A DNA stretch of 36,095 bases, taken from CAZVXI01 sp964631295. Lineage in GTDB: Bacteria; Planctomycetota; Phycisphaerae; Phycisphaerales; SM1A02. The notes under the pieces are model-generated. The model was given only the letters and a program-made list of their open reading frames with translations, was not told the DNA's origin and did not search any database. Both the position numbers and the translations under genes were made by a program. The stretch spans positions 1 through 36,095 of the forward strand of contig CAZVXI010000012.1 of assembly GCA_964631295.1 (NCBI GenBank), read 5' to 3'. Shown piece by piece: positions 21,702-29,104 of this stretch; the stretch's first letter is position 1, and every line of letters begins with the position of its first letter.

Positions 21702-24700
21702 TCATTCGTCGAGAATGGTAAATGGACTCAGCGGCCCGTTGGGGCCGGGCTCACCCGTCAGCACGCTCCAGTAGGTCGGCTGTTCCGCTGTGAGGCCGAT
21801 CTCGTTATCGACGAAGTTCCACCCCGGCTGGGCGCAGACCTCGCCAGTCGGATCGAACGGAACGGGCGGGTCGCCATTGATGAAGTAGAACTGCACACGA
21901 ATGTCCTCATCTGCATGGTTGGTCAGCGAGATGAAGCAATCCTGGACGATGTTGCCCTCGACGTCCCACCGAACTTCGACATTGGAGAAGATGATCAGCG
22001 ATCCTGCATGACTGGTCATCATCCGAGGTGCATCATCGCCGAGAACCTCTGCACGCGCAGCATTTCGTGGAGCGACGTTCGATTCGTTGCTCAGCGTTCT
22101 TCGGCCGTTCGATTTGGCCACCAACGCCTCAAACAGATCGTCAACCGCGCGGACGCCGCGATCACCATCCCTGATTGCCAACGCCAGTCGATCGACGAGT
22201 TCCATGTACGGCAGATCGGCGAGGTTGCGGTTCACCATCGATCGAGGTACCGCTCGTTCCGGCGGTGAGCCATCAAGCGGGTCATACAGGATGATCGCTT
22301 CCTGCGCGCCTTCGCCGAACATCGCGCCGCCCGCCATCATTTTGCCAGACGAAGTGTTGCCGATCGTCACGCGTGTTCCCAGCAGTGCCTCGGGAGCACT
22401 CGGGTTCACGGCGCCGGGGTCACAAATGGAATCCTGTACGCCATCAATCCGTGCGTATGCGTTGTTGGTTTGCAATACGCTCACGCTGAAGTTCGCGGGG
22501 TCGTCGTAGTACTGAAGCATGGACTGATCCCAGCACTGGATACAGCGTTCCGGGCCAGTGAACTTGGTTCCGTTTTCGTTCCAGACAGCGAAGCTCGCCA
22601 TCGTGTTCGCTGGACCAGTCGAGTTGTTCTTGAACACGTTCAGCGAGACGGGATGCAGCGTCAGATCGGTCTCGGCAACGATCGCGTCGGTCGCGCTCAA
22701 CTTGATTGAACCCGTCGGTTGGAACGGGAACATCAGGTGGTCATACGGAGCAGCAAACTCAAGTCCGTCAAGCCGAATCTCACCCGGCTGGCCGACAGTG
22801 GCACCATCAGGAACATCCGGCAGCGCCTCGGCAGTCCAGCCGCGATACTCCCATGCAGCGCCTTCACGATAATCGATGCACAGCACCTCGCCGGTGAGGT
22901 AGTTCCATTTGATCTGCTCGTTCTCCTGATTCACCGCCCATCCGACGAGATACCCGCGCAACACGCGGTCACTGGAGCCTTCGGGGTCGGGCCGACCCGG
23001 AATCGTGCCTCCCTGGCATGAATCAGGAATGCCATCGTTGTTGCAATCTTCGATGCCACCACCTGAGATATCGCAGACATCAGGCACACCGTTGTTGTTG
23101 CAATCGGGCTCGCATTCGTCGGGCACGCCGTTGGGCTGACAATCCTCGCTGGGGCCGAATGCGATATCGCATTCATCCGGCCTGCCATTGCCGTTGCAGT
23201 CCTGGCTGAATCCAGTGAGCAGGTCGCATTCATCGGGGACGCCGTTGTCGTTGCAGTCATTGAGCGGATTGGCAACGTCGCATACATCACCGATGCCGTT
23301 GCCATCACAGTCGGTCTGATCAGGGTTGAACAGCTCACAGTTGTCGTCACAGTTCTGCACACCGTCGCCGTCCGCGTCGCCATCAGGAACGCCGCACCCG
23401 CAGTCGCCTGGTTCGATCTTGTCCGGATCGTTGGGGCACCCATCGAAGCAGTTGGGCGTGCCATCACCATCATCATCTGTATCAGGTGTGCCGCACCCGC
23501 AGATGCCGGGATCAATCTTGTCCGGGTCGTTGGGGCACCCATCATCGCAGTTGGCGACGCCGTCGCCGTCGGCATCACCGTCCGCTATCCCACAACCGCA
23601 ATCGCCCGGTTCAGTCTTGTTCGGATCGAACGGACAGCCATCAACGCAGTTCGGCGTCCCATCGCCGTCACTGTCCACATCAGACACGCCGCACCCACAG
23701 AATCCCGGCTCGACCTTGTCTGGATCGAGCGGACAACCATCGCACTCATCGAGCGCACCATCGCCATCAGTGTCGGCGCCGCCTTCGCACTCGTCGAGGA
23801 TTCCATTGTTGTTGCAGTCAAACGCGCGGCCCTGCTCCAGATCGCATTCATCTGCGATGCCATTCATGTTGCAGTCGGTAATCGACTCGCCGCATGCTTC
23901 GATGATCTCACTGATTCCATCGTCCGTTCCTGTGCCATCCGATGCTGCCTCCGCGTACTGACCACCAGTGACCGTCGCGTAGTTCTGCATAAGCGGAATC
24001 GCAGTCGGGTCAGCACTGAAGGTGTCAACGTATATCGCAGAAACAAGAATCCCCGCAGCGGCTGCATCGTCGGCAAGCTGCATCGCAGCAACATCATCCA
24101 CGCCGATGGTGTATTCATCATCGCACCCGCCGGGTACCTGATCGGTGGCAAGGATCACAACCCGCTGGCATTCGCTGCGAAAGGAACCGATCGACCCGGT
24201 TCCGCAGTTGGTGACATCATTGATTGCCAGCGACATGGCTTCATCCGACGCCTCAGGAAACTCACCTCCACCGCCGGTCACAATATCGTTGACCGCATCC
24301 TCCAAAGGGGTGAGGTTGGAGGTGAACGGCACTTCCGCCTGCACCGTGTCTTTGAAGGTTATCAACGCCATACGCAGATTGGCCGGGTTGCCACCGAGCA
24401 GAGGATCGGCACCTGCAGCAAACCGTGCAACATCGATGATGTCATCCAGCCCCGACTTGACCTTGTTGATAGCGCCCGCCATCGACGCAGTGATGTCGAC
24501 CACGAACACGACGTCCATGCACCCGCACTGACCGGGCTCGCATGCATCGGGCACGCCGTTCATGTCATCATCAGCCAGACACTCGCATTCATCGGGAATG
24601 CCATTGAGGTTGCAATCGTCACTTGCGCCGCTGGTGATGTCTGTCCCATCCGCGACACCGTTGTCATTGCAGTCAACCAGTTGCGCGCGAGCATCACTCG

Positions 24701-24770
24701 AGGCCAGTGCGAATACGATCGCGCACGACCATATCGAGGCCCACCGCTTCATCCACCGCTGCATTGACAT
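21702..24770 (-). CDS. Large secreted VWA protein with calcium-binding repeats
   Basis: 1022 residues from the ATG at 24770, which has GGGAG six bases upstream; an earlier ATG at 24797 lacks a site. Signal peptide 1-29 ends in ARA. Domain order: acidic CNDNG/CNLNGIPDEC repeats (33-75); von Willebrand A domain (about 85-295) with a MIDAS-like DITAS at 92-96; more CNxNG repeats (298-330); four thrombospondin-3-like repeats GCPxDPxKxEPGxCGCG with DxDxDGDG (about 335-480); further CNxNGxPDEC repeats (487-585); then a unique C-terminal region (590-1022). Many Asp and Cys residues suggest calcium binding and disulfides outside the cytoplasm. Role unknown; adhesion or matrix are possibilities. No sorting tail is visible. 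Confidence 0.85.
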   Translation of the reverse strand: MSMQRWMKRWASIWSCAIVFALASSDARAQLVDCNDNGVADGTDITSGASDDCNLNGIPDECECLADDDMNGVPDACEPGQCGCMDVVFVVDITASMAGAINKVKSGLDDIIDVARFAAGADPLLGGNPANLRMALITFKDTVQAEVPFTSNLTPLEDAVNDIVTGGGGEFPEASDEAMSLAINDVTNCGTGSIGSFRSECQRVVILATDQVPGGCDDEYTIGVDDVAAMQLADDAAAAGILVSAIYVDTFSADPTAIPLMQNYATVTGGQYAEAASDGTGTDDGISEIIEACGESITDCNMNGIADECDLEQGRAFDCNNNGILDECEGGADTDGDGALDECDGCPLDPDKVEPGFCGCGVSDVDSDGDGTPNCVDGCPFDPNKTEPGDCGCGIADGDADGDGVANCDDGCPNDPDKIDPGICGCGTPDTDDDGDGTPNCFDGCPNDPDKIEPGDCGCGVPDGDADGDGVQNCDDNCELFNPDQTDCDGNGIGDVCDVANPLNDCNDNGVPDECDLLTGFSQDCNGNGRPDECDIAFGPSEDCQPNGVPDECEPDCNNNGVPDVCDISGGGIEDCNNDGIPDSCQGGTIPGRPDPEGSSDRVLRGYLVGWAVNQENEQIKWNYLTGEVLCIDYREGAAWEYRGWTAEALPDVPDGATVGQPGEIRLDGLEFAAPYDHLMFPFQPTGSIKLSATDAIVAETDLTLHPVSLNVFKNNSTGPANTMASFAVWNENGTKFTGPERCIQCWDQSMLQYYDDPANFSVSVLQTNNAYARIDGVQDSICDPGAVNPSAPEALLGTRVTIGNTSSGKMMAGGAMFGEGAQEAIILYDPLDGSPPERAVPRSMVNRNLADLPYMELVDRLALAIRDGDRGVRAVDDLFEALVAKSNGRRTLSNESNVAPRNAARAEVLGDDAPRMMTSHAGSLIIFSNVEVRWDVEGNIVQDCFISLTNHADEDIRVQFYFINGDPPVPFDPTGEVCAQPGWNFVDNEIGLTAEQPTYWSVLTGEPGPNGPLSPFTILDE
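23340..23738 (-). repeat. Thrombospondin-3-like coding repeats
   Basis: Four tandem units of 32-34 codons in the VWA gene, each starting GCPxDPxK and including CGCG and a DxDxDGDG loop. They are protein-level repeats with diverged DNA, not a CRISPR array. Confidence 0.8.
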
Positions 24771-25049
24771 CACTGGCTCCCGGATCCTCCATGACATCGC
24801 GCTGCGATCGCGCGATTGCTCGGACTCTCTCTTCTCTCCGCGTCGCGCGGGTACGCCCTATATTCGCCGGGCTCACGGCCGGATGCAATGCCTCGTTCAC
24901 GAAATGGAGCGAACGTTTTTGGGACGTCGCTTCAGGGTTTGTCAAGATAGCAACTCTGGGTGGATTGCGCCGTTCCCCAACACGCTGGGCGCAAAACAAA
25001 GCCCGACCAGAGTCGGGCATTGTGGAAACACTGGAGTTACCAGGATCGA
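24771..25049 (-). other. Intergenic region upstream of the VWA gene
   Basis: 279 bases holding the rpsI terminator (24991-25018) and presumably the VWA gene promoter. A TATAGG sequence occurs on the minus strand, but no -35 at a proper distance was found. No small gene is supported. Confidence 0.4.
24991..25018 (-). terminator. Intrinsic terminator after rpsI
   Basis: GCCCGAC/GTCGGGC perfect seven-base-pair stem (25001-25007 with 25012-25018) followed on the minus strand by TTTGTTTTGC. It is 31 bases after the rpsI stop. Confidence 0.85.
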
Positions 25050-25580
25050 TCAACGCTTGGAGAACTGGAAGCGCTTGCGTGCTTTCGGCTGGCCATATTT
25101 CTTGCGTTCAACCTTGCGCGGGTCACGCGTCAAGAAGTTCTGATCACGCAGGATCGGCTCAAGCGATGGGTCAAACTTCATCAGGGCGCGGCCGAGCCCG
25201 AGGACAATCGCGCCCGCCTGGCCGGTGTAGCCGCCGCCGTGAACATTCACAAACACATCCACAGTTGACTTCGTGTTTGTTTTCTCAAGGACATTGAGTA
25301 TGTCCTGGTGATCGCGCTCTTCGGTGAAGAATACCTTGAGATCTTTCTTGTTGACGTTGACTGCACCCTTGCCCGGACGGATGCGCACACGGGCAACGGC
25401 GGCCTTCCGCCGACCAGTCCCCCACCACCAGTGGCCATCCGGCGGCGCGGACTTCGCGCCGGGCTTGGGTACGGGTACTGGCGCTGGCGCCTCGACCACA
25501 ACGGTTGCTGGTTCAGTTGGAGTTGTGTCTTCGGCTGCTGCCGATCCCTCGGATGCTCCGGGCGTGTTGTCTTCGATCAT
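25050..25580 (-). CDS. rpsI: 30S ribosomal protein S9 with N-terminal extension
   Basis: S9, whose C-terminal tail reaches the P-site tRNA; 176 residues against about 130. The core GTGRRKAAVARVRIRPGKG, VHGGGYTGQAGAIVLGLGRAL and the terminal KARKRFQFSKR are standard. The extra length is an N-terminal Ala/Pro/Glu/Thr-rich segment (1-50), unstructured by composition. The ATG at 25580 has GAGGAA just upstream. It follows rplM by 103 bases, the standard pair, and ends with an intrinsic terminator. Confidence 0.95.
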   Translation of the reverse strand: MIEDNTPGASEGSAAAEDTTPTEPATVVVEAPAPVPVPKPGAKSAPPDGHWWWGTGRRKAAVARVRIRPGKGAVNVNKKDLKVFFTEERDHQDILNVLEKTNTKSTVDVFVNVHGGGYTGQAGAIVLGLGRALMKFDPSLEPILRDQNFLTRDPRKVERKKYGQPKARKRFQFSKR

Positions 25581-25600
25581 TTGTTCCTCGATTCGTCGTG

Positions 25601-25634
25601 CCCGGTCTGCTGCGGCTCTGTGAAGAGCGCCGGG
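25601..25634 (-). promoter_or_regulatory. Two-stem structure upstream of rpsI
   Basis: CCCGG (25601-25605) pairs with CCGGG (25630-25634), enclosing GCTCT/AGAGC with a four-base loop (25615-25628). It lies about twelve bases upstream of the rpsI ribosome binding site in the rplM-rpsI gap. Confidence 0.4.
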
Positions 25635-25683
25635 ACTCTTTGGAGAATCTATGTGAGAGACTGCACATCGCAGCCTTGTTTGT

Positions 25684-26112
25684 TCAGTCGAGTGGAAGCA
25701 TCGCGTTCGTGTGCGGGTGCGCGGTGCCTGCATACACCTTGAGTTTCTTCATCATCTGGCGACCAAGGCGCGTCTTCGGGAGCATCCGCCGAACGGCATC
25801 CTCAATCAGCACTTCCGGTCGACGCTGTTGCACTGAGGCATACGTCTCGGCCTTCAGCCCGCCGGGGTAGCCGCTGTAGCGCAAGCGGTGTTTCTGGTAC
25901 AGCTTGCGGCCGGTCATTTCGACCTTCTCGGCGTTGGTTACCACGACGTAGTCGCCGCAGTCAACGTGAGGCGTGTACTCAGGGCGGTGCTTGCCCATGA
26001 GAACCGTGGCGATTCGCGTGGCCATCCGGCCCAGCGTCTTGCCTTCAGCATCGATGTGATGCCATTGCTTGTTCACCTCTCCGGGCTTGGCGAAGGTGGT
26101 CTGGCGAGGCAT
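25684..26112 (-). CDS. rplM: 50S ribosomal protein L13
   Basis: Early-assembly protein L13, 142 residues. KQWHHIDAEGKTLGRMATRIA, GKHRPEYTPHVDCGDYVVVTNAEKV-type core residues and MLPKTRLGRQMMKKLKVYAG are diagnostic. The ATG at 26112 has AGGAAGGG seven bases upstream. It heads the rplM-rpsI transcript from its own promoter, and its short leader is dominated by a terminator-like hairpin with a run of seven T residues, suggesting attenuation. In E. coli L13 represses this operon, but the mechanism here cannot be told. Confidence 0.96.
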   Translation of the reverse strand: MPRQTTFAKPGEVNKQWHHIDAEGKTLGRMATRIATVLMGKHRPEYTPHVDCGDYVVVTNAEKVEMTGRKLYQKHRLRYSGYPGGLKAETYASVQQRRPEVLIEDAVRRMLPKTRLGRQMMKKLKVYAGTAHPHTNAMLPLD

Positions 26113-26137
26113 TGGTCAGCCCTTCCTGATCTGCTGG

Positions 26138-26181
26138 AAAAAAACGCCTCTCACACGCCCGCAAAGGGTTGCCCAGAGGCG
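26138..26181 (-). terminator. Leader attenuator of rplM-rpsI
   Basis: CGCCTCT (26145-26151) pairs with AGAGGCG (26175-26181), followed on the minus strand by TTTTTTT (26144-26138). The 23-base loop holds two mutually exclusive small stems, CCC/GGG (26158-26168) and GCAA/TTGC (26161-26172). It starts at the predicted transcription start and ends 25 bases before the rplM ATG. No gene precedes it on this strand. Confidence 0.75.
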
Positions 26182-26189
26182 AACGCAGA

Positions 26190-26217
26190 AAGATATCTGG
26201 ACTGGCTGGTTTGTCAA
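26190..26217 (-). promoter_or_regulatory. Promoter of rplM-rpsI
   Basis: Minus strand: perfect -35 TTGACA (26212-26217), 16-base spacer, -10 TATCTT (26190-26195). Transcription would begin near 26183, giving a leader of about 71 bases. Confidence 0.8.
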
Positions 26218-26315
26218 GCCGATCGCTCGAACAACTGGCTTCAGCGGGCAGCAGGGCATGTGTTGCCTACAGTTGACCGCGCCAGACTGCCACATTTCCC
26301 CGAAACGAACCATTG

Positions 26316-27914
26316 ATGAGCCAGTTCCCACCGCACGAGCCCGAGCCACCGATGAACCCGTTCCAGCCGCCGAACGCTGATGCCTCGGCACCCTTGGGTA
26401 CGGCAAACCATCAATCCGGACCGATGCCAACTCCGCGGACCGCGTTCGCGCCCATCGCGTGGATCGTCATTATTCTCCTCACGGGGCTGATGGCGGCGAT
26501 CCATAACATTCCGATGGGGCCGCAGTCCGCTGATAACTCGGTCGCCGAGTCCATGATGGAGTTGCAAGGCAAGCTGGTCGTCGGCCTTGCAGACCTGCAG
26601 CGGCAGATGGACCCGAATGGCACCGCTCCGCCGCCAGTGACGCTCGACCAACTCGAGCCAATGAATGTCGGTCCCGTCAGCCAGCGCGATCGCTTTGTGA
26701 TTCTCGTCGCGGAAGTGCTGGGGCCGGAAGAGGCCGACCGGCAACTCGAAAGGCTCGAGCAGACCATTGCATCGGTCGAGGTGTCTCGCCCGTCGTTGGC
26801 GCCAGAAATCCCCGTCATGACTGATGATGTTGAGCGCGCCCACAACATCGTGCGGAAGCTTTACGCCGGAGCAGCAGCAAATCCGGACGGGCACGACATT
26901 GTCGAGCGAGTTGACGCACTTCCCGAAGATGACCGGCTGTTCCTGCGAAAGAAGTATGGCTGGTTCGGCAAACTTGCGCTGCTTCCTCCCGACACGCCCG
27001 ATACAGCAGCGCGCAAGACACTTCTGGCAGGACAGGCAACCAAGGCTCTGATCGTTGGCGGTGGTGTCGTCGCGGTCTGCATGTTTGGGCTGGTGGGCCT
27101 GGTGGGACTTGTCTTTATGGTCATCCGGCTGTGCTCCGGCAGGCTGCGCACCGGCATCGAGCCAACCGCCGCCAATACCGGCGTGTACGCGGAAACTTTC
27201 GCGCTGTGGCTGATCCTTTTCTTTGGCCTGCAACTCGTGCTCAGTGTTCTGCTCGTTGCAGCCAACCTGAACGTCACAGGCCTGATGGCAGTCAATGTCG
27301 CAGCCTTCTTCGCAAGCCTCGTCGTCCTTGCATGGCCGGTTCGTCGCGGCATCTCATGGACTCAGGTCCGTCGCGACATCGGACTGACGCTCGGACGAAA
27401 CCCAATTGCCGAACCAGTGATCGGCCTCGCCGGTTATGCCATGGGGCTCCCACTGCTCGCGGTCGGGATCATTCTGACGCTTATACTGATGGCCCTTTCC
27501 GCCGCTGTTGGTCCATCGCCGATTGATGACCTGATGCCAGCAGGCGGGCCGGCCCATCCGATCGCCGGGGAGATTGCGAAAGGCGGACTCGCCACCAAAC
27601 TCATGATTCTGCTGCTCGCATCCGTGGCGGCTCCGATCGTTGAAGAGACGATGTTCCGCGGGGTGCTGTACCGTCATCTGCGTGCATCGTCACGCACGCT
27701 TGGCCTTGCCGGTGCGGTGATCATGGGCACGATCGTCAATTCGTTCATTTTCGCCATTGTGCACCCCCAAGGCTGGTTCGCGGTGCCAGCGCTCATGTCG
27801 CTATCAATCACTTTCACCCTCCTGCGGGAGTGGCGGGGAACGCTTGTACCATCCATGGTCGTGCATGGCACCTCGAACGGGCTTGTGATGAGCATGCTCT
27901 TTTTGCTCATGTGA
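26316..27914 (+). CDS. CPBP-family intramembrane metalloprotease
   Basis: 532 residues. The C-terminal part (about 350-532) is a CPBP/Abi membrane domain: EETMFRG (Glu443-Glu444) with nearby Arg, FAIVH (His483) and HGTSN (His517, Asn521), the expected metal-site motifs. Several hydrophobic helices surround them. The N-terminus has a Pro-rich stretch, one membrane helix (WIVIILLTGLMAA) and a long extra-membrane region of about 180 residues that is not part of the usual domain. A TTG at 26313 precedes the chosen ATG; neither has a clear ribosome binding site. Known relatives process prenylated or membrane substrates or give bacteriocin immunity; the substrate here is unknown. Confidence 0.85.
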   Translation: MSQFPPHEPEPPMNPFQPPNADASAPLGTANHQSGPMPTPRTAFAPIAWIVIILLTGLMAAIHNIPMGPQSADNSVAESMMELQGKLVVGLADLQRQMDPNGTAPPPVTLDQLEPMNVGPVSQRDRFVILVAEVLGPEEADRQLERLEQTIASVEVSRPSLAPEIPVMTDDVERAHNIVRKLYAGAAANPDGHDIVERVDALPEDDRLFLRKKYGWFGKLALLPPDTPDTAARKTLLAGQATKALIVGGGVVAVCMFGLVGLVGLVFMVIRLCSGRLRTGIEPTAANTGVYAETFALWLILFFGLQLVLSVLLVAANLNVTGLMAVNVAAFFASLVVLAWPVRRGISWTQVRRDIGLTLGRNPIAEPVIGLAGYAMGLPLLAVGIILTLILMALSAAVGPSPIDDLMPAGGPAHPIAGEIAKGGLATKLMILLLASVAAPIVEETMFRGVLYRHLRASSRTLGLAGAVIMGTIVNSFIFAIVHPQGWFAVPALMSLSITFTLLREWRGTLVPSMVVHGTSNGLVMSMLFLLM

Positions 27915-28042
27915 CAGCCTGGCCCGCGAATTTGCTCGGAAGTAGCCGGTTTTGGGGTCATTTCAGAGCCGGGCGCGGTAAACTCTCTGCTGAACGTCAC
28001 CGCGCGGTTGACCGATCTCTCCGCCCCACATTGGGAGGCTCC

Positions 28043-28948
28043 ATGTTTGCTCGTCGCTTGATTCAACCGCATGCCTTGCTGCTCGGCAGTGTCGCAGCCG
28101 CGATGACCGCCGGGAACACGGTCGCGGCGAATCAGCAGACCAGTCCCCCGACGTCGCCCGCCCAGCAGCCCGCGCCCCAGGATGCGGCGAGCGTCAAGAC
28201 TCAATCGCTCGATCCGGACCTCTTCTTCGCGCAGCTCATCGAGCGATATCGCCGAATGACCGCGTATCAGGACATGGTCAGCGTCGTGCAGTTGATCGAA
28301 GACGGCGATGCACAACCAAGTCGCGTCGAGTCTGAACTCACCTGCGAACTTGATGAGCACGGGCACCTCGCTGTATCGACTCCCGTGACGGACTATCGCG
28401 GGTTCTTCAACGCGATGTTTCCCGTGCGGTCGAGTGATGGCATGGACGCGGCTCGACAGCAACACGCAATGTGGCTTGCCCCGCACATGTCGCTTCGATT
28501 TGATCATTCGCCCATGCAGCGGTCGAGCAAGGCACCGATGAAGCCCGTCGAGGCGCGCACCGTGCAGGTCGAGGATCAGACAGTCGTTCAGCTTCGATTG
28601 TCCAACCGGCCTGAAGCTGATAAATCAACTCCGGTTCCCCCCTGCCTCGATCACGATGCGGAACCGGAAACGACCTTCGACCTCTACGTGAATCCCGAAT
28701 CGATGCTTGTCGAGCGCATCGAGGGTGATGAGAGACTTCCCGACGGGCGCCAGCAGCGGACGACCGTACACATCCACCCGCTCCGCACAGAGAGTGATTG
28801 TCGCTCGGATGGTCAGTGGACTGAAGTAGGCCCGGAAGAAGCACCCACCCGCAGGACCGCACCGACCAGTGCAGCCAGTCGGCCGGACGAGCAGGCTGAA
28901 TGCGACCAATCGGCTGAACACGCCCACACCCCGCCGCGCGAGCCGTAA
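28043..28948 (+). CDS. Exported protein, possibly LolA-like
   Basis: 301 residues from the ATG at 28043, with GGGAGG just upstream; the open frame from 27830 overlaps the protease gene and is rejected. Signal peptide about 1-30 (MFARRLIQPHALLLGSVAAA). The order helix FFAQLIERYRRMTAYQD, strands around VVQLIEDG, VESELTCEL, and FDLYVNPESMLVERIEGDE resembles periplasmic LolA/DUF2092 folds, but this is a structural guess. The last 50 residues are polar and low-complexity. It lies 128 bases after the protease gene, same strand. Confidence 0.7.
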   Translation: MFARRLIQPHALLLGSVAAAMTAGNTVAANQQTSPPTSPAQQPAPQDAASVKTQSLDPDLFFAQLIERYRRMTAYQDMVSVVQLIEDGDAQPSRVESELTCELDEHGHLAVSTPVTDYRGFFNAMFPVRSSDGMDAARQQHAMWLAPHMSLRFDHSPMQRSSKAPMKPVEARTVQVEDQTVVQLRLSNRPEADKSTPVPPCLDHDAEPETTFDLYVNPESMLVERIEGDERLPDGRQQRTTVHIHPLRTESDCRSDGQWTEVGPEEAPTRRTAPTSAASRPDEQAECDQSAEHAHTPPREP

Positions 28949-29088
28949 CACGCGGTCCCGCCGGCACATCATTGCTGAGAACCGCACAATCGGCCTGAAA
29001 CCATGGTGTCCGTCCGTCGATACAAGTTCCGGGCGATCCGTCCGAGAATCCCGTCAGAACCTGATTCCCATGTACACTGGTGAATCAC

Positions 29089-29097
29089 AGGAGGTGA
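29089..29097 (+). promoter_or_regulatory. Perfect Shine-Dalgarno of the propeller gene
   Basis: AGGAGGTGA, fully complementary to the 16S 3' end, with a seven-base A-rich spacer before the ATG at 29105. It is the longest such match noticed in the window. Confidence 0.8.
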
Positions 29098-29104
29098 AAT
29101 AAAA

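Noticed and set aside
23280..23860. Regularly spaced repeats that might suggest a CRISPR array
   Set aside because: They encode TSP3-like protein repeats in an intact frame; the DNA copies are diverged and there are no unique spacers.
27830..28042. Long N-terminal extension of the LolA-like protein
   Set aside because: It would overlap the protease gene and mask a clear signal peptide preceded by GGGAGG at 28043.
29040..29085. Promoter for the propeller gene (CCGTCA-16-TACACT)
   Set aside because: The -35 match is poor; not strong enough to list.
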